Shown: piece after piece, positions 8,234-15,018 of the stretch
Position numbering within the stretch: the first letter of the stretch is position 1
How the letters are laid out: each line of letters opens with the position of its first letter
Origin: a virus
DNA length: 24,736 nt
Strand: one strand, 5' to 3'
IMG/VR virus record: IMGVR_UViG_3300032092_000236
Span: 1 to 24,736 of that record
Position numbers and translations under genes: made by a program
Notes under the pieces: generated by a model
What the model saw: the letters and a program-made list of their open reading frames with translations, nothing else
The model's database searches: none
Told to the model about the DNA's origin: nothing

Positions 8234-8857
8234 TCAGGGGCCAAAGTAATGGAACCCTGAATCAACATCGTCTACATTACCAGACTTAATGTTGTAGATC
8301 AGCGACGCCATGGTGGACGTCGTGCTTTTGCTTTTGTCTTCTTTCTTGACAAAGTACTTGCTGGTCTGCATGTAGGTGAAATCGTTAGCGTCCTCATAGA
8401 CTTTGACGTACATCTCTGTAGCAGTCAGTACATCCTCCCACGTATATTCTGGATACTCTTTGAAGAACCATTTGAAGCGGTCAAACAACTCTTTGGGATT
8501 GGTCCTGAACGTAACGCTTGACCCTATCTTTTTACCCTTTGGAAACATCTCGTTGTATTTCACAATCTGTTCTTCCCAGTCAGAGAAGGGAACCTCTGTT
8601 TTCTTTGCGCGCTTCATCTTGGCTAAGATCTGCTCAGCTTCACGAATGACGTGCAATCCTTTGTCAGTGATTTTGTATACGGGGGTCAGACCCCCGGATT
8701 TATCCTCAACCAGGTGACCCGTGAGTGCCAGTCGATACTGCTCACTCTTGTAGTTCACGTAGCTGGCGTACATGTAGTTTTGATGTGTGGTGTGCAGTAT
8801 GAACAACCCGTTGGGGGTGATCTTCTGTTGCACCAGGTAATCATATAGTTCTTTCAT
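8234..8857 (-). CDS. Hypothetical protein with winged-helix-like N-terminus
   Basis: 207 residues. The N-terminal 70 residues (MKELYDYLVQQKITPNGLF, then LALTGHLVEDKSGGLTPVYKIT and DKG) read like a compact winged helix: helices followed by a beta-hairpin wing ending in the typical ITDKG. A linker of lysines follows (about 80-90). The second part (about 92-190) has conserved-looking aromatics (KELFDRFKWFFKEYPEYTWEDV, MQTSKYFVKK). A DNA-binding or late regulatory role is possible, but I do not recognise the family. It is the last gene before the bidirectional terminator and is separated from the reductase by another hairpin. Start chosen at the only good in-frame ATG in front of the winged-helix segment. 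Confidence 0.7.
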   Translation of the reverse strand: MKELYDYLVQQKITPNGLFILHTTHQNYMYASYVNYKSEQYRLALTGHLVEDKSGGLTPVYKITDKGLHVIREAEQILAKMKRAKKTEVPFSDWEEQIVKYNEMFPKGKKIGSSVTFRTNPKELFDRFKWFFKEYPEYTWEDVLTATEMYVKVYEDANDFTYMQTSKYFVKKEDKSKSTTSTMASLIYNIKSGNVDDVDSGFHYFGP

Positions 8858-8877
8858 AACGTGTTGGTTTAAAGAAT

Positions 8878-8899
8878 GGGGCTGCCGTTATACAGCCCC
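8878..8899 (-). terminator. Terminator after the ribonucleotide reductase gene
   Basis: GGGGCTG (8878-8884) and CAGCCCC (8893-8899) form a 7-bp G/C-rich stem with an 8-base loop. Read leftward it is followed by ATTCTTTAAA. It sits 8 bases after the reductase stop and 20 bases before the start of the 207-residue gene, so it may uncouple the two or act in the leader of the second. Confidence 0.75.
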
Positions 8900-8907
8900 T
8901 TTCTAAT

Positions 8908-10827
8908 TTAGCGTACTGGACAAGCTCCGCCTTCGCAGTCAGCGATGTCCATATCGTCCAGGTTGATAGTGCTATCAAAACTAGAGATGGTCTTGACACC
9001 TGCTGATAGTTCAGCAAACTTCTCTTCTGTGATCTCTTCCAGGGGAGCTTGGTCAAAACCATGCTCGTTGTGTAACAGGAAGGATACACTCTTGACATTG
9101 ATGTAGTTTTCAGCCAACCACTGACGGATGGCTTCCAACTCTTCTTTGCGGTAGTAAATGGTGACAGACACCGCGTTGTCAGACCACTCCGTCTGCAGAC
9201 GCTTAATCACCTCCAGCTGGTCCAATGCAGTCATGTCATTGGCCAGTAATGTTCCTTCAGGAAACTTACATGGGAAAGATACCACTACAGTGGAGTGATC
9301 TTCTGTCCCGTCAAAGTTGCGCTGGTACTCCACGTGATACCCGTGACTCTTGCATACACCCACGATTGGGCTGTCAGAAGCCATGCGGATACGGCGGATG
9401 TAGTACTGCGAGTAACCTGGATGAGCACCTGATGTGACACCTGCCAACAGACTCAATGTACCAGAGGGCTTGACCGTGGTCAGCTTGATGGAAGGATTAA
9501 ATCCTTTGGCCTGGCTGTACTCATCGTCATACGCTCTCAGGTAGTTGTAACAATCTGACAACCAGCTTCTTTGTTCTTCAGTGGCTTGTAAATACCCGGT
9601 CACCCCAATACCCATGCGCATGTTCTTGTGCACGATGTCTTCAGTTTCCTGAACGGCACACTTGATTGCCAGGGAATGTTTGTTGATGCGGTACAGCAAT
9701 CTTGCTACCTCATACAACTCATTCTTGCTGTCAATGTTGGGCAGGTAGATCTCTGCCAGACAGCAGGTTTCATAGTTGGCCAGGGATTGTTCAGCACATG
9801 GATTGAATCCCATGACGTCATGGTCAGGATACTGCGTCTCCCCGGTGCGACCCATGCGACGAGCTGCCTCCAGGTTGATAAGACCATATGGTTCACCATT
9901 GCCTTTGTATCCTTCCCAGAACTCTTCTGGCAACTTGGTTACATCGTCACAGATCACGGAGTTGTTACTCATCGCTCTCCAGTTGGGGATGCCACCCAGG
10001 TCCCAACGCTTGGCGCGCAGGAATTCAAAATCGTCATAGTCACCCAGGGCGATCTGCGCTGAGCGTCTAACATTACCAGCTACGACAATGCGGCCAATAA
10101 TGTTCATCATATCCAGGCAGTCAATAGGGCGCAGGCGTTTGCCAGCACGCGTGTTCAACAGGTCATTGATGGCGGTCATGCCCCAGACCAGATCCTCCGG
10201 TCCAGAAGCTACCCCGCCAAAACCTTTGATGGGTGAACCCTTGGAGCGGATCAGATGCGTGGCAAAGCTGAAGCCTTTACCAGTGACAAATGAAGCTTCC
10301 AATACACGGTGAAGCAATTCTACCCAGCCTTCTCTTGAGTCTGGCACAATGAAGTCTGCGTCGTTTACATCCTTGCGCTCAATCTTTACCTTCTTTAAAA
10401 CCTTGGGGATCTGATAGACATGCTCGCGCTGGATGTTGAATCCAACGCCTGAGCCCAGCATCAACATCTCAAAGGTCCAGGTAAAAGGTCTGATCGGTGC
10501 GTCCACGACAACGAACGCACAGTTTTGTAATGAAGGCAGACCTAAGCGATCTACCGTTTTGGTACCTAACTGCCACAGGAAACGTCCTGCCACAGTTCCT
10601 TTCAGGTTCACCATCATGTGGCGGACCGCAGCTTCTTCAGCAGGAGTAAACCCTACATTCAGCTGTTCTTTGCAGGCCTTGACTACACGGTCAACGGTGT
10701 CAGGCCATTCTTCTGTTTTTCCATTCTTTGTTGGGCGCGAATAGGTGCGCTTGTAGGTTACATAACCTACTGGACCCCAGGGAATTAAAGACGACAATTC
10801 CCTAGGGCTGATGGGTGTTTCTGCCAT
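8908..10827 (-). CDS. nrdJ: Class II (adenosylcobalamin-dependent) ribonucleotide reductase
   Basis: 639 residues. It reduces ribonucleotides to deoxyribonucleotides using a thiyl radical generated from coenzyme B12. Visible key residues are C103 (LQNCAF), the radical site in FNPCAEQ (C344, E346), the partner C355 in NYETCC, and a C-terminal pair C631/C636 in CEGGACPV that re-reduces the active site. Spacing and tail match the monomeric Lactobacillus-type enzyme (C119, C408, E410, C419, C731, C736 in that enzyme), though this protein is about 100 residues shorter. The substrate loop TVKPSGTLSLLAGVTSGAHP (about 451-470) is intact. No intein or intron is seen. It is transcribed alone, away from the replication block, from a divergent region shared with the lysis cassette. 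It lets the phage make dNTPs with or without oxygen, provided the host supplies cobalamin. Confidence 0.95.
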   Translation of the reverse strand: MAETPISPRELSSLIPWGPVGYVTYKRTYSRPTKNGKTEEWPDTVDRVVKACKEQLNVGFTPAEEAAVRHMMVNLKGTVAGRFLWQLGTKTVDRLGLPSLQNCAFVVVDAPIRPFTWTFEMLMLGSGVGFNIQREHVYQIPKVLKKVKIERKDVNDADFIVPDSREGWVELLHRVLEASFVTGKGFSFATHLIRSKGSPIKGFGGVASGPEDLVWGMTAINDLLNTRAGKRLRPIDCLDMMNIIGRIVVAGNVRRSAQIALGDYDDFEFLRAKRWDLGGIPNWRAMSNNSVICDDVTKLPEEFWEGYKGNGEPYGLINLEAARRMGRTGETQYPDHDVMGFNPCAEQSLANYETCCLAEIYLPNIDSKNELYEVARLLYRINKHSLAIKCAVQETEDIVHKNMRMGIGVTGYLQATEEQRSWLSDCYNYLRAYDDEYSQAKGFNPSIKLTTVKPSGTLSLLAGVTSGAHPGYSQYYIRRIRMASDSPIVGVCKSHGYHVEYQRNFDGTEDHSTVVVSFPCKFPEGTLLANDMTALDQLEVIKRLQTEWSDNAVSVTIYYRKEELEAIRQWLAENYINVKSVSFLLHNEHGFDQAPLEEITEEKFAELSAGVKTISSFDSTINLDDMDIADCEGGACPVR

Positions 10828-10871
10828 AAGGTTGGGATTAAAAGTTAGTGTGTGTTCCTAAATGAGGGCTG

Positions 10872-10879
10872 CAAATATA
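10872..10879 (-). promoter_or_regulatory. Bacteroidota-type -7 box for the reductase gene
   Basis: On the minus strand this reads TATATTTG, an exact match to TAnnTTTG, 44 bases before the reductase ATG. No clear TTG is found at the usual 19-21-base spacing; instead a TTGTAGAC inverted repeat starts 8 bases upstream, which could replace or control the -33 element. Confidence 0.5.
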
Positions 10880-10887
10880 GGAGCATA

Positions 10888-10914
10888 TTGTAGACCTGCA
10901 CATATAGTCTACAA
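10888..10914. promoter_or_regulatory. Operator-like perfect inverted repeat
   Basis: TTGTAGAC (10888-10895) and GTCTACAA (10907-10914) form a perfect 8-bp dyad with an 11-base spacer. It lies between two divergent genes, so it cannot be a terminator for either. It is placed directly upstream of the -7 box of the reductase gene. The same half-site recurs in other control regions of the window. Confidence 0.55.
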
Positions 10915-10990
10915 AATAATTTCCAGACATTCTGCACATATGAATTAAGTTTTTGAAAGTGTGCGCGGAGTCACATAATTCCGTATATTC

Positions 10991-11031
10991 TTGTAGAGGG
11001 TGGTGGAGAAAGTATCTTATTATCTCTACAA
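10991..11031. promoter_or_regulatory. Second inverted repeat, in front of the holin gene
   Basis: TTGTAGAG (10991-10998) and CTCTACAA (11024-11031) form a perfect 8-bp dyad with a 25-base spacer. The right arm ends one base before the ATG at 11033. A near match to the -7 box (TATTCTTG, 10986-10993, one mismatch) overlaps the left arm. As RNA the dyad could mask the start codon region; as DNA it could be a looped or paired operator. Confidence 0.5.
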
Positions 11032-11032
11032 T

Positions 11033-11509
11033 ATGAATTTTGCATTTCTTATGAAAACCAAGATCTGGTTACTGGCTTCATTGTCCATTCTGTTACCGAT
11101 CAAAGAGCTGATGCTCACCGTTGGATTCCTTGTAGGCGCTGACCTTGTGGTCGGCATCTGGAAGGCCATAAAACTCAAACAACGTATACGTTCCAGACGT
11201 ATGAGTGACACCGTCACCAAACTACTCTTGTATCAGGTTGCAATCATCTCAGCATTCCTGATTGAAAAGTATGTCATTACAGAAATGCTACCCATTGCCA
11301 AACTTGTAGGTACTGTGATAGCCATTATAGAATTCAAGAGCATTATAGAAAGCATTGAAGCTGTGACCAAACAAGACATTTGGACCCGCATCAAAAACTT
11401 AATCGGTCGCAAGAGCGATGACTTGGTAGATGCCATGGGTCAAGACGCTGAGTCACCAGCTCCACCTAAAAAGAACAAGGCTAAGAAAGAGACAACGCCT
11501 GATATCTAA
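11033..11509 (+). CDS. Holin, four predicted membrane segments
   Basis: 158 residues from the ATG at 11033; a GTG at 11000 is in frame but the ATG directly after the inverted repeat is the better start. Four hydrophobic segments are visible at about 11-22, 26-45, 63-82 and 86-108. ADLVVGIWKAIK at about 36-47 and IEFKSIIESIE at about 99-109 resemble the DxxTGxxKA and ExxSIxEN signatures of the pfam05105 phage holin family. The C-terminal 30 residues are charged and rich in Lys and Pro (PAPPKKNKAKKETTPDI), as expected for a cytoplasmic holin tail. It would form the inner-membrane lesion for endolysin release. It heads a three-gene lysis cassette with the next start 7 bases after its stop. Confidence 0.8.
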   Translation: MNFAFLMKTKIWLLASLSILLPIKELMLTVGFLVGADLVVGIWKAIKLKQRIRSRRMSDTVTKLLLYQVAIISAFLIEKYVITEMLPIAKLVGTVIAIIEFKSIIESIEAVTKQDIWTRIKNLIGRKSDDLVDAMGQDAESPAPPKKNKAKKETTPDI

Positions 11510-11515
11510 TCCCCT

Positions 11516-12136
11516 ATGATTGACCGCAAAACCAGCTTCTTCACCGGGATCATTCTGGTCCTGGTTTTTATTATCCTATTGCAACGTGCCTGCACACCGC
11601 CTTGCCCTGAGGTACCTACCCCGGAGCCAGGTGTTCGTATAGACACAGTGTACAAGGAGATTGTTAAAACAGAGACTAAGCGCGTAACTGTATACAAAAC
11701 AGATACGCAGTATGTCCGTGAACCCTGGATGATTCCTGATACCAACTATGCTGTTCTCAAGAAACAGTTTGAAGAACTGGTGTCAAAATATGCTACCAAG
11801 CGCATATACCAGGACACCATTAAAATAGACTCCATTGGCACCCTTGTTCTGACAGACACAGTTCGCAAGAATATGCTGGCCCTCAGGACCTATGCTCATA
11901 ATTATAAGATCCCCACCATTATTGTAACTAAGACTGTTCCACTTCCACCCAAGCGACAAGTGTTTGTCGGAGGGGCCATTGGAGTTACTTATCCTGTATC
12001 CATATCTACAGTACAGGCAGGAGCCATACTCAAGAATAAAAAAGATCAGCTGTTTGGACTGCATGTCGGTCTTGACACACGTGGCATCTTGACCTACTCG
12101 CTTTCTTCCTACTGGAAAATATCCTTTAAACGCTAA
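11516..12136 (+). CDS. Membrane-anchored spanin-like lysis protein
   Basis: 206 residues. A short charged N-terminus (MIDRKTSFF) is followed by one hydrophobic segment at about 8-22 (FFTGIILVLVFIILL), then RACTPPCPEVPTPEPG, a proline-rich periplasmic linker. The cysteine at 26 is not in a convincing lipobox (QRAC). Residues 42-125 are polar with repeated beta-like units (DTVYKEIVKTE, VTVYKTDTQYV, QDTIKIDSIGTLVLTDTV). The C-terminal 60 residues (QVFVGGAIGVTYPVSIS, LFGLHVGLDTRGILTYSLSS, ending YWKISFKR) look like amphipathic outer-membrane-style strands. Its place between holin and amidase points to the outer-membrane disruption step of lysis. The spanin role is inferred from position and topology; it does not look like the classical Rz/Rz1 pair. 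Confidence 0.6.
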   Translation: MIDRKTSFFTGIILVLVFIILLQRACTPPCPEVPTPEPGVRIDTVYKEIVKTETKRVTVYKTDTQYVREPWMIPDTNYAVLKKQFEELVSKYATKRIYQDTIKIDSIGTLVLTDTVRKNMLALRTYAHNYKIPTIIVTKTVPLPPKRQVFVGGAIGVTYPVSISTVQAGAILKNKKDQLFGLHVGLDTRGILTYSLSSYWKISFKR

Positions 12137-12141
12137 TACCT

Positions 12142-12798
12142 ATGAACCTCAAACAAATTGAATTTCCTGCCACGCAGTATTTACAGGAGGAACATCCTAA
12201 ACGTCAGATTTATATTCACCACACAGCGGGTAACGCAGACGGTGAAGCCACCTTTAAAGGTTGGGCCAATAATACGGAGCGCATCGCTACATGTGTGACC
12301 ATCAGCGGTAAGATAAAAGGCAAACCTGAACTGGACGGTCAGATTGTACAAGGGTTTTCTTCTAAGTTTTGGGCATGGCACTTGGGCGTCAAAGAAGAAG
12401 TCTTTAAAAAGCACAGGGTTCCATACAAGAACCTCGACAAGATTAGCATTGGTATTGAGATCTGCAACTGGGGACAACTTACTCAGAGAAACGGCAAGTT
12501 CTATAACTACGTAGGTAGGGAAGTTCCTGCTGACGAAGTCTGTGAACTGGCCACTCCTTACAAAGGAAACAAGTTCTTCCACAACTACACAGATAAACAG
12601 ATCGAGTCTGTAAAGCAACTGCTGCTGTTGTGGAAAGACAGATATGATATTCCCTTGACTTATGATGAAGACATCTGGGAGGTAACACCCCGCGCTCTCA
12701 AAGGAGAGGCAGGAGTGTTCACCCATAATTCTGTCAGAAAAGACAAAACAGACATCTACCCTCATCCTAAGATGATAGAGATGCTCAAAAGCATTTAA
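12142..12798 (+). CDS. Endolysin, N-acetylmuramoyl-L-alanine amidase (Amidase_2 type)
   Basis: 218 residues forming one zinc amidase domain, with no signal peptide and no separate cell-wall-binding domain, so it depends on the holin for release. It cleaves the bond between muramic acid and L-alanine of peptidoglycan. Visible landmarks are YIHHTAG (H26/H27, first zinc ligand), the IGIEICNWG strand (E106), and THNSVRKDKTDIYPHP (H195 and D204, the other likely zinc ligands). The family usually has Cys or Asp at the last position; here it is Asp. It lies 5 bases after the spanin-like gene and is the last gene before the terminator at 12839-12866. Confidence 0.9.
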   Translation: MNLKQIEFPATQYLQEEHPKRQIYIHHTAGNADGEATFKGWANNTERIATCVTISGKIKGKPELDGQIVQGFSSKFWAWHLGVKEEVFKKHRVPYKNLDKISIGIEICNWGQLTQRNGKFYNYVGREVPADEVCELATPYKGNKFFHNYTDKQIESVKQLLLLWKDRYDIPLTYDEDIWEVTPRALKGEAGVFTHNSVRKDKTDIYPHPKMIEMLKSI

Positions 12799-12838
12799 AA
12801 GAACTACATAGTAGTTTGTTTATAGTTGGTTTCTTCCG

Positions 12839-12866
12839 CAAGGTCCTCACAACGGTGGGGACTTTG
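12839..12866. terminator. Terminator between lysis cassette and replication block
   Basis: Arms 12839-12850 (ending GTCCTCAC) and 12855-12866 (starting GTGGGGAC) form a 12-bp stem with two G:U pairs around the tetraloop AACG. Rightward it is followed by TGTTTA. It lies between convergent stops at 12798 and 12870 and could serve both strands. Confidence 0.8.
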
Positions 12867-12869
12867 TGT

Positions 12870-13196
12870 TTACAGACGTACCAACTCGTCGTGCTTCAGG
12901 ATCATAACATTGTTGTCAAGAGGGTCTGTGGTCTGTATGAAAGTTAGTACCAGCTGAAGCTCGCGCATCTGTGAATAATTCAGATAGTGTTTTTCAAGCT
13001 TTTCTTGCCACTTGATCTTAAACCCGTTACCATCATTGGTTACTGTCAAGATGTTCTGACCCCTTACAGGAGTGTGCCAGTCGTTGCTGTTGCTGTAGCT
13101 TAGACGATATACGTCATATCCTGTTTCATCGTCAACAAACTGGTCTAGGTGATACTTGACGCTGTCGTCAGTGGTATCTAAAATGTAGTGTCTCAT
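12870..13196 (-). CDS. Hypothetical 108-residue protein, last gene of the replication block
   Basis: Starts MRHYILDTTDDSVKYHLDQF. It is acidic, strand-rich in the first two thirds (YDVYRLSYSNSND, ILTVTNDGNGFKIKW) and helical after that (NYSQMRELQLVLTFIQ). There is no signal peptide, membrane segment or metal-binding motif. Its start overlaps the stop of the dNMP kinase gene (ATGA), so the two are translationally coupled. I do not recognise a family. Its place suggests a small early protein, possibly linked to nucleotide metabolism or host takeover, but the sequence itself gives no function. Confidence 0.65.
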   Translation of the reverse strand: MRHYILDTTDDSVKYHLDQFVDDETGYDVYRLSYSNSNDWHTPVRGQNILTVTNDGNGFKIKWQEKLEKHYLNYSQMRELQLVLTFIQTTDPLDNNVMILKHDELVRL

Positions 13197-13984
13197 TGTT
13201 CAATAATGTTTAGTTCTGTCATTAGTTTTCTGACCTTATTAATCAGGTCATTCAGGTTACCGTCGTTGACGATCACGTGCATGAATGGGTACTCATCAAG
13301 TGCTGTCTCAGAAGGATGGTCATTGAGTTTGATGCCTGGACGCTCGATGCGCAACAGTAAACCATTCTGCTCTTTGATCGCAGCAGCTTCATTGGGGAAA
13401 CGCACATCAGTAACGATCCAATAGCTGGGGTTATATTGTGACAGTTTGGGAAACCTGTAGTCTGCCATCAGTGCGTTAACCCACACGTTCTCGTGCAAAC
13501 CTTTTCTTAGACCTTCTGTACCAAGTTCCTGCAGAAGCTGGCGCACAGTCATGCGCTGCATGCCAATGACGTACTCAACAGGTAATGCTTTGAAAGACTG
13601 TTTGGCTATTTCTACAGCCTGTTCAGCCTCTTCTCTGGTCACAAAACGACCGGACTGTTGCAAAAGTTTGCGGTCCATAAGTACAGAAATGGTGTGGTAG
13701 TTCCATTCAGAACCCAGGTATTCCTTCTTGAACTCCTGGTCTTCAAATTTTTCTACAGGAATGCCTGTTAACAAAGAAGCAATCTGCTTCAGTTTACCTG
13801 CAAACTTTTTAATTTTGTAATGAGAACCACGGGCTACGTAGCCGTTGTGCTCAAGGTCTGCAATAATGTCTGCATTGGTCATACCATACACCTCAGGGTC
13901 TAAACTGAGGTATTGTATAATGCGGGCAACGGTATCTTTACCGCTGCCAATTTTGCCAGAAATGCCAATCAGGTTGGTGTTCAT
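13193..13984 (-). CDS. Deoxynucleoside monophosphate kinase
   Basis: 263 residues, close to the 241 of T4 gp1. It phosphorylates dNMPs to dNDPs and so feeds phage DNA synthesis. The N-terminal P-loop GISGKIGSGKDT (7-18) is intact. Other family landmarks are MTVRQLLQELGTEGLRK (145-161), TDVRFPNEA (192-200) and HPSETALDEY (223-232). The P-loop with VRFPNE is characteristic of the phage dNMP kinase family. The gene overlaps its neighbours on both sides by four bases (ATGA), so it sits in a coupled three-gene set. With the reductase and the uracil glycosylase it forms the nucleotide-pool part of the phage programme. Which bases it accepts cannot be read from the sequence. Confidence 0.85.
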   Translation of the reverse strand: MNTNLIGISGKIGSGKDTVARIIQYLSLDPEVYGMTNADIIADLEHNGYVARGSHYKIKKFAGKLKQIASLLTGIPVEKFEDQEFKKEYLGSEWNYHTISVLMDRKLLQQSGRFVTREEAEQAVEIAKQSFKALPVEYVIGMQRMTVRQLLQELGTEGLRKGLHENVWVNALMADYRFPKLSQYNPSYWIVTDVRFPNEAAAIKEQNGLLLRIERPGIKLNDHPSETALDEYPFMHVIVNDGNLNDLINKVRKLMTELNIIEQ

Positions 13985-14139
13985 TTGTTGTAAGTCTTAA
14001 TGCGTTTGACTATACTTGATTTGTCAATGGTGATGTGGTACTTCATGCGTAAGTAACGCATTAGTAAATACACCTTGTTGGTTTTGGAGGGTCGCTCTGC
14101 TACCTTGCAGAACTCCTCATATATCACGTCTTTCTTCAT
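13981..14139 (-). CDS. Small hypothetical protein (52 residues)
   Basis: I chose the ATG at 14139 (MKKDVIYEEFCKVAERPSKT), which removes 14 upstream residues encoded through the TGTAACC repeat cluster; a start at 14181 is possible but would put coding sequence into that repeat. The product is basic and helical (VYLLMRYLRMKYHITIDKSS), with a turn in the middle, and could be a small helix-turn-helix protein. The stop overlaps the start of the dNMP kinase gene (ATGA), which supports it as real. No family is recognised. Confidence 0.6.
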   Translation of the reverse strand: MKKDVIYEEFCKVAERPSKTNKVYLLMRYLRMKYHITIDKSSIVKRIKTYNK

Positions 14140-14160
14140 AGGTAGTAGATAAAGAGACAA

Positions 14161-14191
14161 CCGGTTACAATTTGTAACCAACTGTAACCGG
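14161..14191. repeat. TGTAACC repeat cluster with inverted repeat
   Basis: CCGGTTACA (14161-14169) and TGTAACCGG (14183-14191) form a perfect 9-bp dyad. Between them a further TGTAACC (14173-14179) gives a nested 7-bp dyad with the left arm (3-base spacer) and a direct repeat with the right arm at 10-base spacing, about one helical turn. It lies after the stop of the DUF932-like gene and before the 52-residue gene. It may be an operator, or an RNA hairpin with two alternative foldings. Confidence 0.65.
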
Positions 14192-14207
14192 CATCTCTGG
14201 TTTGTGT

Positions 14208-15017
14208 TTAAAATCTAGCTTCAGCCGCCAGCTCTTCAGCTTTTGGGATCAACGTTAATGGCTCACCTGTTGGAAGGCTGGCCGTCTTTGGCTCCAGGTA
14301 TAAGAGGTTGTCAAACACCTGGTGCACTTTACCCTGGTCATTCATCCAGTCAGCGGGGTGGCCTTCTTTCAGTGCCAGGGTAATGTGGTTGTACAACGCC
14401 CAGGCAGACTCCGGGTCAACTTTGTAGTCAAAACTTGGCTTAACAAGTTCACTTTTGACAATACCCATCTGCATACCATTAAGCACATTCTCTTCAAAAA
14501 AGAGCGTACCCAGGATGTGATGGCGGTCGTTTTTGGTCAGGTTGCGGTCACGCATGTTGTCCTTGTGACGGACTAGCGTACGCCAGTATTCGTCAGACTG
14601 GCGGATGTACTCCGCAATGTGACCTTCAGCCAACACATCAGCAGTGCCGGTGTGCACCCTGCGGTACGCACCAAACTTGCTGTTGTTGATCATCATGCCG
14701 TTCATACACACTTTCACCATGCCGCCCAGGTTGAACCTGAAGGCATACTGCTTGTTGTATGAGTTCATGAAGTTGGCCGCCAGTTCAATATCCATATCAG
14801 CTTTGTAGTTGATGCGGAAAGAACCTGTGGCAATGTCACCGTTGTTGGAGCAACGATAGTCTTCACCAGTAATGACAAACCCAGCGTTGGTGATCTCGCT
14901 TCTCACACGGTTGATGACCTGTGTGTGAGAGATGGGGGTATAAGATTTGGTGCGCTCAGGTAGGGTGGCGCCTATAATGGTGGCATACGCGGGCATGCCC
15001 TTGATTGTTCTTTTCAT
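14208..15017 (-). CDS. DUF932-like phage/plasmid protein
   Basis: 269 residues. Features that recall the DUF932 (TIGR03299 phage/plasmid-like) family are the central strand set SFRINYKADMDI, then AFRFNLGGMVKVCMNGMM, followed by long helices, and the late ESAWALYNHITLALKEGHP segment (family members often carry W.LYNAVTEALK). The family is widespread on phages and plasmids and its function is not established. No catalytic motif, signal peptide or membrane helix is visible. Its stop is followed by the TGTAACC repeat cluster, and its start is one base before the stop of the polymerase gene, so it is co-transcribed with replication genes. Confidence 0.65.
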   Translation of the reverse strand: MKRTIKGMPAYATIIGATLPERTKSYTPISHTQVINRVRSEITNAGFVITGEDYRCSNNGDIATGSFRINYKADMDIELAANFMNSYNKQYAFRFNLGGMVKVCMNGMMINNSKFGAYRRVHTGTADVLAEGHIAEYIRQSDEYWRTLVRHKDNMRDRNLTKNDRHHILGTLFFEENVLNGMQMGIVKSELVKPSFDYKVDPESAWALYNHITLALKEGHPADWMNDQGKVHQVFDNLLYLEPKTASLPTGEPLTLIPKAEELAAEARF

Positions 15018-15018
15018 G

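Noticed and set aside
11000-11032. GTG start of the holin at 11000
   Set aside because: It would place coding sequence through the spacer and right arm of the inverted repeat; the ATG at 11033 gives a normal holin N-terminus.
12181-12765. 194-codon open frame on the minus strand
   Set aside because: Antisense to the amidase gene, which has all zinc and catalytic residues; no start context or motif of its own.
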